A DNA stretch of 64,000 nucleotides from an uncultured Prevotellaceae bacterium. Its GTDB lineage: Bacteria; Bacteroidota; Bacteroidia; Bacteroidales; Bacteroidaceae. A program made the translations under genes and the position numbers. Below the pieces are notes generated by a model, which worked only from the letters and a program-made list of their open reading frames with translations, was not told the DNA's origin and ran no database searches. The DNA is taken from positions 1-64,000 of the forward strand of contig CAMVLT010000001.1 in the NCBI GenBank assembly GCA_947168395.1, written 5' to 3'. Below are positions 36,038 through 45,652 of this stretch, piece after piece; position 1 is the stretch's first letter; every line of letters starts with the position of its first letter.

Positions 36038-37186
36038 ATGAAAATCGTATATATTATTCCATCATTAGAAGTGAAAGGTGGGGCCGAAAGAATTATCATC
36101 GAAAAGGCCAACTACCTATCGGAACATTTTGGATATGACGTTTATATTATCACCCAATGTCTTCACAATGATGCACCAACAACCTATCCTATGAATGAGA
36201 AAGTACATCATATTAATCTCGGAATACCATATTACGAACAATACAAATACAAATATCCTAAACGTTTCTGGATTAAATGGAAAATGAACAAAAGGATTCA
36301 AAAAGAGACCACGGATGCTGTCCTGAAAATCGATCCAGACATTTTGATTGTTCTTTTCAAGCCATATCTTGCATACCCAATTCCTTGTAGAGCAAAAAAA
36401 ATAATAGAAATTCACGAACCTCTTGAATACCACCTGTATTCAGACTTTCTTAACAAATCATGGATATCTAAACTATTCAAGAAATACTATTTTAACAAAC
36501 TTATTAAGAAGGCAGATGTATTTGTCGGCTTAACAGATGATGAAAGAAAACTGCTGAAGAAAGCCCATCGGATTGAAGTCATACCCAATTTTTCTTCGAT
36601 GAATATCAGCCAGTATAGCACTTGCACTGCCAAACGTGTGATTGCAATAGGTCGATTAGAACCTGTGAAAGGCTATGAGAGACTACTGAAAATATGGGGA
36701 ATTGTTAACACAAAATACCCTGATTGGCATTTAGACATTTTTGGCGATGGAAAATTAAAATCCGAACTTATTCGGTATGCTGATGACCATCATATCAAAA
36801 ACATAACACTTCATGGAATCACCCATCATATAAGTCAAGAATATACTAACAGTTCCATCTGCGCAGTGACTTCCTATTACGAAGGATTCTCACTTGTTAT
36901 TCTTGAAGCCATGATGCATGGTGTACCCTGCGTTGCCTTTGATTGTCCTAATGGTCCAAGAAACATTATAAAGGATCAGCAATGCGGCTATCTCATTGAG
37001 AGCTGTAACGATGACTTGTTTGCCGAGAGACTCTGTCATCTTATTGAAGACGAACAATTAAGGAAACAATTTTCAAATGCGGCAATTGAGAGAGCAAAAG
37101 ACTTTGACATTGACATCATTATGAGGCAATGGAAGTCTTTATTTGAATTACTCTCTACCGATACAAATAATAGTCAACATCATTAA
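36038..37186 (+). CDS. Glycosyltransferase family 4
   Basis: A protein of 382 residues with a GT-B fold. KIVYIIPSLEVKGGAERIII is the N-terminal loop. The donor domain shows VIAIGRLEPVKGYERLLKIW, WHLDIFGDG, TSYYEGFSLVILEAMMHGVP and FDCPNGPRNII. Codons are AT-rich compared with the flanking housekeeping genes, a common sign of transferred polysaccharide genes. The Stealth gene follows after 4 bp. I saw no clear promoter upstream; an IS relic lies there. Confidence 0.92.
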   Translation: MKIVYIIPSLEVKGGAERIIIEKANYLSEHFGYDVYIITQCLHNDAPTTYPMNEKVHHINLGIPYYEQYKYKYPKRFWIKWKMNKRIQKETTDAVLKIDPDILIVLFKPYLAYPIPCRAKKIIEIHEPLEYHLYSDFLNKSWISKLFKKYYFNKLIKKADVFVGLTDDERKLLKKAHRIEVIPNFSSMNISQYSTCTAKRVIAIGRLEPVKGYERLLKIWGIVNTKYPDWHLDIFGDGKLKSELIRYADDHHIKNITLHGITHHISQEYTNSSICAVTSYYEGFSLVILEAMMHGVPCVAFDCPNGPRNIIKDQQCGYLIESCNDDLFAERLCHLIEDEQLRKQFSNAAIERAKDFDIDIIMRQWKSLFELLSTDTNNSQHH

Positions 37187-37190
37187 AGAC

Positions 37191-38210
37191 ATGGAAGAAA
37201 CACAGATCGATTTTGTAGTAACCTGGTTAGACTCCTTAGACCCCATATGGCAAGAATTATTAGCCATTCACAAGCCTGGTTCAAAGGGAGACGCGTCTAA
37301 GGCCCGATTCCGCGATATGGATATCTTCCGATATTGGTTCCGGGCAGTAGAAATGTATGCTCCATGGGTTCACAAAGTTTTCTTGATAACCAATGGGAAA
37401 TTCCCTGATTGGATCAATAAGGATAATCCAAGACTGGAACTTGTCAGTCACAAAGACTATATGCCAGAAGAAAGTCTGCCAACTTTCAATTCTTGTGCTA
37501 TAGAGCTTCACATGCATAAAATAAATGGGCTTTCTGAGCATTTTGTCTATTTCAATGATGACATGCTCTTAAATTCACCCGTCAGCCCCGACTACTATTT
37601 CAAAAAAGGACTGCCATGCGACATCAATAAGGAAACCTGTTATAACGTACCAATATATACGGCCAAAGACAGGTTTGGTATCTATATGTCTATGCTTGCT
37701 AATATAGGCATTATCAATCGCCACTTCAGGAGGTGGGAAACTGTGTGCCATTCGCCCAAGCGATGGTTTGGGCCACACCTTGGCATACGGGGGCTACTTA
37801 TGAGTGCCATGCTATCGAAGCAGAGACTATTTGTTGGATTCTCAAACTATCACCTCGAACAGGCTTACCTTAAATCTGTTTTCAATGAAGTATGGGAACA
37901 GGAGCCCGACTTTATGAATGCCAGCTGCACAAGATTCAGGGAAGAAATCACAGCAAACCCTTACATCTTTAAGTATTGGCAGTTTGCGACAAATCGTTTC
38001 TTCCCGATGAAAAGAAGTGGTAAATTCTTTTTCCTTACAGAAAGAAACGTTCTGAAGCCAATAGAAGAAACGCTCAATGATGCAAAAGTTGCCTCCATCT
38101 GCCTCAACGACACTCCACTCTGCACCGACAATGATTTCGAGTATATTAGCAATCATCTAAACGAGATGCTTCAGAGGAAATTTCCCAAGAAGTCATCATT
38201 CGAACTATAG
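37191..38210 (+). CDS. Stealth-family capsular polysaccharide phosphotransferase
   Basis: A protein of 339 residues. DFVVTWLDSLDPIWQ is the CR1 block of Stealth proteins, and RFRDMDIFRYWFRAVEMYAP through HFVYFNDDMLLNSPV is the CR2 block. Later HLEQAYLKSVF and FMNASCTRFR may correspond to CR3 and CR4. Stealth proteins transfer sugar 1-phosphate and make phosphodiester-linked polymers. The start at 37191 (MEETQIDFVV) avoids a 44-bp overlap with the upstream gene. Its presence suggests a phosphodiester link somewhere in the polymer or its decoration. Confidence 0.9.
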   Translation: MEETQIDFVVTWLDSLDPIWQELLAIHKPGSKGDASKARFRDMDIFRYWFRAVEMYAPWVHKVFLITNGKFPDWINKDNPRLELVSHKDYMPEESLPTFNSCAIELHMHKINGLSEHFVYFNDDMLLNSPVSPDYYFKKGLPCDINKETCYNVPIYTAKDRFGIYMSMLANIGIINRHFRRWETVCHSPKRWFGPHLGIRGLLMSAMLSKQRLFVGFSNYHLEQAYLKSVFNEVWEQEPDFMNASCTRFREEITANPYIFKYWQFATNRFFPMKRSGKFFFLTERNVLKPIEETLNDAKVASICLNDTPLCTDNDFEYISNHLNEMLQRKFPKKSSFEL

Positions 38211-38225
38211 AAATACTGCCATGCC

Positions 38226-38987
38226 CTACTTCTTGAATTTTTCTGGCATCAAAAGCACTTCCATCTTCCGTACGAGAGATAATCCGAAAAGTTTTACCAA
38301 GAACGCACGTGTACGATAGTAGGCTTTTGCTTTTGGTGAAAACCAGGAGTTCTGATAATGATGGATGGCATAGGTATATGGTGTTATCTCCACCTCCCTA
38401 GAATCAAAAACTTTCGGAGAGAAGAAAGCATCATTAAACTCGAGCACCTCTTTCTGCATATCAAAATTACGAATAATCAAGCCGTCTTCCAAAGACAGGA
38501 CACGCAGAGGTTTCAGCTTTTCTATTTGCTCAACCATTATTTCTGGCAGTTTTCTGATATCAAGACTTCCATCCTCCTTAACAAATGAACGGTTCTGATA
38601 ATAGTCAAGACATTGTTTAATCCAATCACACCCTTTTTCTGCGCCTATAATAGCGGCCTCTGGCGTCTGAGCCTTCTCTGCTCCAACGAAATAAGGAAGA
38701 TCAAGTAATTCATCAAAAGTCTTTAACACTTCAACATCTGAGTCCAAATAAATACCTCCCATGTGATAGAGAGCATAAAAACGAATATAATCAGCTGCAA
38801 AAGCATACTTCTTATTCTCAAAAGCCTCTTTCACCCAAATGGAAGAATTCAAATCAAATCGTTTTGTATCCCAGAGAATTATCTCATAATCTGGAAGATA
38901 CTTTTCCCACGACTTCAAACACTTTGCAATCTTTGGTGGGTATGGGTCTCCACTTAGCCAACAAAGGTGTATAATCTTAGGTATCAT
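38226..38987 (-). CDS. GT32-like glycosyltransferase (OCH1-type DXD)
   Basis: A protein of 253 residues. IPKIIHLCWLSGDPYPPKIA, NKKYAFAADYIRFYALYHMG and GIYLDSDVEV are the conserved blocks of the DXD-containing sugar transferases called GT32. The C-terminus (YAIHHYQNSWFSPKAK) is also typical. ATG at 38987 (MIPKII) is preferred to 39023, which would run into the upstream gene. It is the last of three leftward genes that begin at 40985, after a 19-bp gap, and is convergent with the Stealth gene. Confidence 0.9.
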   Translation of the reverse strand: MIPKIIHLCWLSGDPYPPKIAKCLKSWEKYLPDYEIILWDTKRFDLNSSIWVKEAFENKKYAFAADYIRFYALYHMGGIYLDSDVEVLKTFDELLDLPYFVGAEKAQTPEAAIIGAEKGCDWIKQCLDYYQNRSFVKEDGSLDIRKLPEIMVEQIEKLKPLRVLSLEDGLIIRNFDMQKEVLEFNDAFFSPKVFDSREVEITPYTYAIHHYQNSWFSPKAKAYYRTRAFLVKLFGLSLVRKMEVLLMPEKFKK

Positions 38988-39006
38988 AGAATTATATTTA
39001 TTTATT

Positions 39007-40125
39007 CTAACATAATTGGTCAAACAATTTTATCCACAGAGGCATTACACGATTTGTCTGGTATCGCTGAGATGACAACGCACCTGCATGCCCCATTTTA
39101 CGTCTTAAATTTTCACTTTCCATCAACAGGCAAACTTTATTAGCAAATTTCTCAACACTACGATCCTTTATCAAGAAGCCATCGACTCCATCAGAAATAA
39201 TATCTGCTGGTCCATAAGGACAATCAAAGGCAACTACAGGAAGTCCGCAGCTCATCGCCTCAGGAAGTACCAACCCAAATGGTTCATAGCGGGAAGTCAA
39301 CAGCAACATCGATCCATCAAGATATTCTTTATATATTGTCGATGTAGGCTCATGCACTACAACATTCTTTTTCATACTCTTAATTTGGGGCACAAGGATT
39401 TCTCGTTCATCACCATAGTCTCCATAAAGATGAAGATGCCAATCAGGATGACGTTGATAAACAAAATCCCAAATCTGCAAAAGTGTTCTTACGTCTTTCT
39501 GATATGAATAGCGCCCAACAAAAATCACAGATTTTGAACGACAATCACTAATGCATCCTGTGTCATTTTGATGGACAACATTGGGGATGACGGTTACATT
39601 CGGGGTTATTTTTCTCCATTCTTCAGCATCACCTTGCGTTAAGGCCACTACCATTTTAGTGTTCTTTATTACATTGTGCCAGAACGAAAATTGAAACCTA
39701 TGAAGCCAATTCTCATTTTCAAATTTGTAAGACAAGCATGAACTGTGAGATTCGTAAACAACAGGAATATCTCCTCTCACCTTCATCACATCACACACAA
39801 AATCTAATCGAGTAAAAACAATGATGTGAGGAGACAGTTTCTTTATCCATTCCTCAAGCCGTTGTTGAAACAGCTTGTGTATTCTATATTCCATACGAAT
39901 GCGTTTCCATCCTGAAAATTGATACTTATGATGAAAGCAAATTCCCAAATCATGATTTCCCACTCTTAAATCCAAAGGAAACACTATTGGATGTGATCCT
40001 TGGTTAACAGTCAACAGTTCAACCTCATAGTCACCATTATCAACAAGCCAGTTCAACTTATCGACTAAGACTCGCTCTATACCACCATGCATGGCTAACG
40101 CAGTAACAACATACAGAACTTTCAT
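39007..40125 (-). CDS. Glycosyltransferase family 4
   Basis: A protein of 372 residues: MKVLYVVTALAMHGGIERVL, then VIFVGRYSYQKDVRTLLQIW, WHLHLYGDYGDE, LLLTSRYEPFGLVLPEAMSC and FDCPYGPADIISDG. This is a full GT-B enzyme related to the GT4 proteins at 36038 and 42061, which share FDC-x-x-GP near the end. Its ATG overlaps the stop of the upstream GT2 gene by 4 bp, so translation is coupled. Confidence 0.92.
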   Translation of the reverse strand: MKVLYVVTALAMHGGIERVLVDKLNWLVDNGDYEVELLTVNQGSHPIVFPLDLRVGNHDLGICFHHKYQFSGWKRIRMEYRIHKLFQQRLEEWIKKLSPHIIVFTRLDFVCDVMKVRGDIPVVYESHSSCLSYKFENENWLHRFQFSFWHNVIKNTKMVVALTQGDAEEWRKITPNVTVIPNVVHQNDTGCISDCRSKSVIFVGRYSYQKDVRTLLQIWDFVYQRHPDWHLHLYGDYGDEREILVPQIKSMKKNVVVHEPTSTIYKEYLDGSMLLLTSRYEPFGLVLPEAMSCGLPVVAFDCPYGPADIISDGVDGFLIKDRSVEKFANKVCLLMESENLRRKMGHAGALSSQRYQTNRVMPLWIKLFDQLC

Positions 40126-40985
40126 GGCTGAGATTCTGGTTTTACAAGATTATCTACGTTATCCTCATAGTGGTCTTTCTTCGAGAAGATACGTGTAATA
40201 CCCTTACTCTGAATCTTCACATGATGAACAAAACTCTGCCACATAGACTGGTTGCCAACAGTACCATAGCCAGTAATGGCACGGCATCGGCGGTCACGAA
40301 CAAACTTTATCTTACCATACTTCTTCAGTGACAAAGCCATAGAACCGTCTTCGCCACGGATGATGTCTACGCGATATTCTTCTTTACGGCCATAGTCGGC
40401 ATTGTAAGCAAAGACCAAACCTCGAACGCTCAATTCAGGCCGGTTGAAATGCTGAACCCAAAGAAAGAGATCACGGCATAACTCAAACAACTTCAATCCC
40501 AGTTTGCTATGATTAGCGTCAGGGAAATAGCTCCAAGTAGCAGAGACCGCCACCACGCCAGGTTTCATTAGCTGCTCAAGCATCAGTTCATAATACATCG
40601 GCGGGTAAAGAGTATCGCTGTCCACATCGAAATAGTATTTGCCTTTGGCATGTTGCAAGCCACAACGGCGAGCATAGCCACAGGAATGTTGGTATTCAGT
40701 AAAATAGGGGATTCCTGATTTCTCGTAAATCTCAGCCGTACGGTCTATTGAATCATTATCGACACCTATTATCTCAACTGGATACTTGCACTTTATCTCG
40801 CTGATAGCCCAGAGGCAAGCCTGCAAATGAGTTTCTTCATTATAGCCTATGACAACTATCGAGGCAATTGGATGATCACTTTGTAACGCTGCAAGACGCC
40901 TCCTTGTCCCATCAACAACCTCTTGTGGAACTTCGCTGAACGGCTTGCCATAAATTGACAAATATTTTTCATACCAGTTGGACAT
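40122..40985 (-). CDS. Glycosyltransferase family 2
   Basis: A protein of 287 residues. After 40 N-terminal residues (WYEKYLSIYGKPFSEVPQEV) comes IASIVVIGYNEETHLQACLW, then IIGVDNDSIDRT, YARRCGLQHAKGKYYFDVDS with the DxDxD metal site, and a helical C-terminus. It is first of a three-gene leftward unit (GT2, GT4, GT32) with a consensus-spaced promoter upstream. Confidence 0.9.
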   Translation of the reverse strand: MSNWYEKYLSIYGKPFSEVPQEVVDGTRRRLAALQSDHPIASIVVIGYNEETHLQACLWAISEIKCKYPVEIIGVDNDSIDRTAEIYEKSGIPYFTEYQHSCGYARRCGLQHAKGKYYFDVDSDTLYPPMYYELMLEQLMKPGVVAVSATWSYFPDANHSKLGLKLFELCRDLFLWVQHFNRPELSVRGLVFAYNADYGRKEEYRVDIIRGEDGSMALSLKKYGKIKFVRDRRCRAITGYGTVGNQSMWQSFVHHVKIQSKGITRIFSKKDHYEDNVDNLVKPESQP

Positions 40986-41011
40986 AAACTCATCCTTTTA
41001 CATTCAGACTG

Positions 41012-41043
41012 CGAAGATAAGCATTTTTTAGCATTCCTCCAAA
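41012..41043 (-). promoter_or_regulatory. Promoter of the GT2-GT4-GT32 unit
   Basis: Minus strand: TTTG (41040-41043), 20 bp, TATCTTCG (41012-41019). One mismatch in the -7 box. Confidence 0.65.
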
Positions 41044-41045
41044 TT

Positions 41046-42071
41046 TTATATCAACTTTTTTGTTTTTCCAACTATCCATATAACCGAAACACATAACGGT
41101 ATAGGAAGTTTGCCCATAAAGTACAACATCAAGTTTTTAATGCGAGCCTGACGAAATGAGCATATTTGACGAAATGAAGCCGGATGTGACATCATTGACT
41201 TTATTTCTGCCCCAGATACAGCGGGAACTATTGAATGTATCCTTTTCAATATATGGCAAGCCATATAAAAATCTGTCATAACAATAATGAGACATCGATT
41301 AGCGAAATACACCTTATTATATAATAAACGAGTAGACTCTTTCAGATAATTCACGGTCATCACGTTTTTCATAATTTCATCCTTCGGGATGATATTGCGT
41401 TTTTGATACTGAGAAAGAGATTCCTCGTGACAATGATAGAAATAAGTGATATTTGGCAAAAGGATGGCCCGCGAGACGAAAGGCACCAAATCAAGCATAA
41501 ACGCCATATCTTCCCAATAATTGGTATCAATAAAATGGAGATGATGTTTACGTAGCAAAGAGACTTTGACCAAGAAATTGCAGGCGGAAGCCTGAATACC
41601 ACCATACTTCCTATATGCAAATGAAGCAAGACCATCTTCCTCCAACAATTGAAGGGAAGGATATTGGTATATAGTCTTCTCTCCAGAAACATCTGTTTTC
41701 TCGTATGAGCCAAAAGCAATTTCAGCTTGATATTGACGTATGTTCTGCATCAACAAATCTATCGTGCTATCAGCTATCAAGTCATCAGAATCCATGAAAT
41801 ACAGATAATCACCTCGGGCCTCATTTATTATCAAGTTCCGGGCAGCTGAGACTCCACGATTTTCAGGATTAGATAAAACACGTATATGGTTGCCTCTCGG
41901 ATGATTTCGGCGTATATCCTGAACAATTGCTATGGAGTTATCGCCTCCACAATCATCGACGATCAAGTATTCAATAGACGGATATGATTGGACCAATGCA
42001 CTTTCCAAAGCTTGTCGGATATAAGTCTCTGACCGAAAGACGGGAATCCCTATGGTGACATCATATCCCAT
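41046..42071 (-). CDS. Glycosyltransferase family 2
   Basis: A protein of 341 residues. VTIGIPVFRSETYIRQALES, YLIVDDCGGDNS, GVSAARNLIINEARGDYLYF and MDSDD form a complete GT2 domain. The C-terminal region is hydrophobic in places (PIPLCVSVIWIVGK). It overlaps the upstream GT4 gene by 11 bp, so the two are one transcript. The following unit has its own promoter. Confidence 0.91.
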   Translation of the reverse strand: MGYDVTIGIPVFRSETYIRQALESALVQSYPSIEYLIVDDCGGDNSIAIVQDIRRNHPRGNHIRVLSNPENRGVSAARNLIINEARGDYLYFMDSDDLIADSTIDLLMQNIRQYQAEIAFGSYEKTDVSGEKTIYQYPSLQLLEEDGLASFAYRKYGGIQASACNFLVKVSLLRKHHLHFIDTNYWEDMAFMLDLVPFVSRAILLPNITYFYHCHEESLSQYQKRNIIPKDEIMKNVMTVNYLKESTRLLYNKVYFANRCLIIVMTDFYMACHILKRIHSIVPAVSGAEIKSMMSHPASFRQICSFRQARIKNLMLYFMGKLPIPLCVSVIWIVGKTKKLI

Positions 42072-43227
42072 TTTGCATCAAATCATCAAACAATTGTTTC
42101 CATTGAAGCCCAATTTTATCAATTGAGTATTGCTGGGCTTTCTGAATACCATTACTTCCCATTGTTCTCCGTAGACCACCATCCTCCATAAGTTGCATCA
42201 TTCTTTCTGCAAAATCATATATATTGAATGGCTGCACCAAAAAACCATTTTCGCCATCAGAGATTATGGAACTGGGGCCACTGCCGCAATCAAAGGCGAC
42301 AACAGGCACCCCAAATGCCATTGCCTCTAATAACACTAACCCAAAGCCTTCAGTACGGGAAGGTAATACAAGAAGAGAAGCATTTGGATATTCTTTCTTG
42401 ACATCAGACAAAACTCCATGAAGCCGACATTGTTCTGTGTTTAGATTCAATTCTGTCAAAAGTTGCTCATAAGGTTGCCTATTTCCCATACCAAAAACAT
42501 TCAAAGACCAATCTGGATATCGCTTTTCTACTAATTCCCATGCACGTAGCAACAAATCATATCCTTTCTCGTACGCATAACGACCTATGGCTATAACCCG
42601 CTTTGATTTCTGCTGAGTGGATTGGACTTTCACATCTAATGGCAACGGGTCTGGAATCATTATAATATTACTCAATTCAGGCCACTCCGACATAGCTTTA
42701 TCTGTTAATGTAACAAACTTTCCAAGCTTTCTCAAAGAAGCAACCGCCCTCCGTCTCCACCATGCATGAAACCATCTGCTCAAAACATTTGGGGTTCCAC
42801 TACTGGATCCTCTAAAGTCTGCTCTGCTCAAATGTAGCTCACCAATCTTAACGCTACCATCGTCAATATCGTTTATAAAATTGATTTCACGACGTAGAGT
42901 GCTAATTGTAATATCTGGACTGATACGAAACAGTTCTGATTGAAGTGCTTTCTTATATCGATATTGTTTCTTCAAATACAACATCACTTTCTTCCAGAAG
43001 GGCTTTTCCCACAACTCCTCAAATCCGAGGTTCAGATTTATTACATGCACCTTATCTGAAAGAGGGAAGAACGGAGGCATACCATAACCTTCCGTCAAAA
43101 TGATTGACACATCATATCCAAATGACTCAGCAAAGTAATTTGCTTTCATCGTAACAACACGCTCCGTCCCCCCCGCAGAATAAAGTGCTGGAGTACAATA
43201 AACGATACTATATTTCCGAGTATTCAC
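42061..43227 (-). CDS. Glycosyltransferase family 4, GTG start
   Basis: A protein of 388 residues. SIVYCTPALYSAGGTERVVT is the N-terminal loop; VIAIGRYAYEKGYDLLLRAW, WSLNVFGMGN, LLVLPSRTEGFGLVLLEAMA and FDCGSGPSSIISDGENG form the donor domain. The ORF can be extended to a TTG at 43263, but the consensus promoter -7 box (43253-43260) lies inside that extension. GTG at 43227 (MNTRKYSIVY) is the best start; TTG at 43239 is also possible. Translation may be weak. Confidence 0.88.
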   Translation of the reverse strand: MNTRKYSIVYCTPALYSAGGTERVVTMKANYFAESFGYDVSIILTEGYGMPPFFPLSDKVHVINLNLGFEELWEKPFWKKVMLYLKKQYRYKKALQSELFRISPDITISTLRREINFINDIDDGSVKIGELHLSRADFRGSSSGTPNVLSRWFHAWWRRRAVASLRKLGKFVTLTDKAMSEWPELSNIIMIPDPLPLDVKVQSTQQKSKRVIAIGRYAYEKGYDLLLRAWELVEKRYPDWSLNVFGMGNRQPYEQLLTELNLNTEQCRLHGVLSDVKKEYPNASLLVLPSRTEGFGLVLLEAMAFGVPVVAFDCGSGPSSIISDGENGFLVQPFNIYDFAERMMQLMEDGGLRRTMGSNGIQKAQQYSIDKIGLQWKQLFDDLMQNGI

Positions 43228-43252
43228 TGGATGATTCAAACATATTCGGATG

Positions 43253-43284
43253 CAAATGTACAAATTTTATTTGAATAACGCAAA
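43253..43284 (-). promoter_or_regulatory. Promoter of the GT4-GT2 unit (minus strand)
   Basis: Minus strand: TTTG (43281-43284), 20 bp, TACATTTG (43253-43260), full consensus. It decides the start of the GT4 gene. Confidence 0.75.
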
Positions 43285-43298
43285 AAAGTGCCGTATTA

Positions 43299-43330
43299 TT
43301 TGGAAGATTACAAAAAAATGGCTACCTTAG
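43299..43330 (+). promoter_or_regulatory. Promoter of the rightward GT unit at 43356
   Basis: TTTG (43299-43302), 20 bp, TACCTTAG (43323-43330). One mismatch in the -7 box. It is back to back with the minus-strand promoter 15 bp away. Confidence 0.62.
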
Positions 43331-43355
43331 CACAAAAATTCAGTATCAACAATCT

Positions 43356-44471
43356 ATGACAAAGACACTGTTCCTTATCTTTCACGGCTTTGACCCAAAC
43401 AATGGGATTAGTAAGAAAATCTCATATCAGGTTGATGCGTTGAAAGCATGTGGCATGGAAGTCCATCTGTGCTATATGGATGAAACTTGCTCTAAAAGAA
43501 GGATGGTGGACAGCACTGTCATTGCTGACTATGGGAACGGAACTTTAAGCAAAATCCGAAAGCGCATACATTTTTCACCCATTGTAAAATATGCCATAGC
43601 TCACCATGTTCAGTTCGTATATATTCGTTCCAACCACAATGCGAATCCTTTTACTATCAGAATGGTAAAGAAGATGAAACGAGCCGGCATGAAGGTGGTG
43701 ATGGAAATACCCACATATCCCTACGATTCTGAATATAAAGCTCAGGGAATGACCAATCAGATATTCCAAGACAAAATCTTCAGGAATCGTTTGGCAAGCT
43801 ACTTGGATGCCATCGTAACATTCTCGGACTATAATCGAATCTTTGGACAACGGACTATCAAAATTTCCAATGGCATTGACTTTGACAATGTTAAGATGAA
43901 GTCAACTACAAACGACACCTCCAAAGAGCTGAACCTCATTGGAGTGGCAGAGATTCACAGATGGCATGGATTTGACAGACTCGTCAAAGGACTTGCTGAA
44001 TACTATTCAAAGCCACAGGAATATATTGTCAAATTTCACGTCGTCGGTTACTTTTATTCCTCAGAAGTCGAAGCAACATTCAAGCGGTTTATTACCGACC
44101 ACAAAATGGAGCAATATGTCATATTATACGGAAAGAAGCATGGCGAGGAGTTGGATACTATTTTCAACCAGTGCGACTTTGGAATTGGCAGCTTAGGCCG
44201 CCATCGGGTGGGCATCCAGAAGATCAAGACGCTGAAAAACAGAGAATATGCGGCCCGGGGTATTCCTTTCGTCTATTCAGAAACTGATAGCGATTTCGAC
44301 GAAAGGCCATACGTGCTGAAAGTTCCTGCTGATGAAAGTCCTGTCAATATCAACGAGATAATAAAATTCTATCGGCATCTTTCAATGGATGCTCAAGCAA
44401 TCAGAGATTCTATCCAAAATCTTTCATGGAGACACCAGATGGAGATTGTAATAAATAGCGTATTGAAATGA
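43356..44471 (+). CDS. GT4-like glycosyltransferase
   Basis: A protein of 371 residues with a GT-B-like pattern: FLIFHGFDPNNGISKKISYQ, IPTYPYDSEYKAQG, KISNGIDFDNVKMK, IGVAEIHRWHGFDRLVKGLA and FGIGSLGRHRVGIQKIKTLK. The last block takes the place of the usual E-x7-E donor motif, so this is a divergent member. Its substrate is unknown. It is the first gene of a four-gene rightward unit; its TGA overlaps the ATG of the next gene. Confidence 0.8.
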   Translation: MTKTLFLIFHGFDPNNGISKKISYQVDALKACGMEVHLCYMDETCSKRRMVDSTVIADYGNGTLSKIRKRIHFSPIVKYAIAHHVQFVYIRSNHNANPFTIRMVKKMKRAGMKVVMEIPTYPYDSEYKAQGMTNQIFQDKIFRNRLASYLDAIVTFSDYNRIFGQRTIKISNGIDFDNVKMKSTTNDTSKELNLIGVAEIHRWHGFDRLVKGLAEYYSKPQEYIVKFHVVGYFYSSEVEATFKRFITDHKMEQYVILYGKKHGEELDTIFNQCDFGIGSLGRHRVGIQKIKTLKNREYAARGIPFVYSETDSDFDERPYVLKVPADESPVNINEIIKFYRHLSMDAQAIRDSIQNLSWRHQMEIVINSVLK

Positions 44472-45643
44472 AGAAGAGGATCTGCTTTTTAGTCGACAGC
44501 ATTTTCAGCATTGGCGGAGTACAGCGTGTGACGGCCGTCATTGCAAGTGCTTTAGGCAAGGAATACGACGTGACCATTGTCACTTTCGACAAACCGGATA
44601 CAAAGGACACCTCATTATACGGTTTGGAGGGTGCTCATCTTCATTACCGCCATTTCTCTTATCCTCAGATATCGAAAGCAGAGAAGAAAATATGCAAAGC
44701 CTATAGTTGGCTATACATGCGTTTCCAACCCCAATCCCGTTGGACTTCCATGCTCTACGGATTAAGTTCGTTTCCCCCGACATTGAGACGAGCGCTCACC
44801 AAGGAACTGCAAGACGGACACTACGACGTTATCATCGGTGTCCATGCTCCGTTGGCAGGACGGTTGGCTACAATGAAAAAAGACCTAAAAGGAGCCAAGA
44901 CCATTGGATGGATACATAACTCATACGAAGCTCTATTTGGTAAGAAATATCTCTATATCGGCTATCTTCGGAAGCGTCATTATGTACACCAATTCCAACG
45001 TTTGGACAACGTTGTACTGCTTTGTCATCATGATATGGAAACATACCAGAAGTATGATTCCAAGTTCGCCCCCTCTGTCATTTACAATCCGCTAACCCTA
45101 CAACCAGGTACGCCTTCCAACGGCACATCGAAACGTTTCCTCGCTGTTGGCCGCTTCTCACGGCGACACAAAGGATTCGACCTGCTCATCGAGGCTTTCA
45201 AACTTTTTGCACAAAAGGACGACGAATGGCAACTGGATATTGTTGGAGAAGGTGATGAGGGTCCTTTATACAGAGAACTCATCGGTAAATACCAGTTAGA
45301 AGACAGGATACACATCCATCCCTTTACTAACAACATCCAAGAATACTATTCCAAAGCACAAATATATGTACTCAGTTCCCGATGGGAAGGATTCGGATTA
45401 GTGCTTGTCGAGGCTATGGCTCATGGTCTACCTGTTGTTTCATCCGGCCTGCCTACCAGCCTTGAAATCATGGGCGACTTTGGCATCTACTTCAAAAACG
45501 AAGACATCAATGACCTTGCTGACAAATTGATGGAAGCCACTCACATCGACTGGCAGAAGAAATCGGAAGAAGCCTTACAGATTGCTCATAGATTTGACAT
45601 AGGCCATATCACGAAACAATGGAAATCATTGATAGAACAATAA
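44468..45643 (+). CDS. Glycosyltransferase family 4
   Basis: A protein of 391 residues: RICFLVDSIFSIGGVQRVTA, IIGVHAPLAGRLATMKKDL, FLAVGRFSRRHKGFDLLIEA, WQLDIVGEGDEG, YVLSSRWEGFGLVLVEAMAH and GLPVVSSGLPTSLEI. It has a full GT-B donor site with E-x7-E. Start and upstream stop overlap by 4 bp, and the acetyltransferase gene follows after 9 bp. Confidence 0.93.
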   Translation: MKKRICFLVDSIFSIGGVQRVTAVIASALGKEYDVTIVTFDKPDTKDTSLYGLEGAHLHYRHFSYPQISKAEKKICKAYSWLYMRFQPQSRWTSMLYGLSSFPPTLRRALTKELQDGHYDVIIGVHAPLAGRLATMKKDLKGAKTIGWIHNSYEALFGKKYLYIGYLRKRHYVHQFQRLDNVVLLCHHDMETYQKYDSKFAPSVIYNPLTLQPGTPSNGTSKRFLAVGRFSRRHKGFDLLIEAFKLFAQKDDEWQLDIVGEGDEGPLYRELIGKYQLEDRIHIHPFTNNIQEYYSKAQIYVLSSRWEGFGLVLVEAMAHGLPVVSSGLPTSLEIMGDFGIYFKNEDINDLADKLMEATHIDWQKKSEEALQIAHRFDIGHITKQWKSLIEQ

Positions 45644-45652
45644 TATGCAAAT

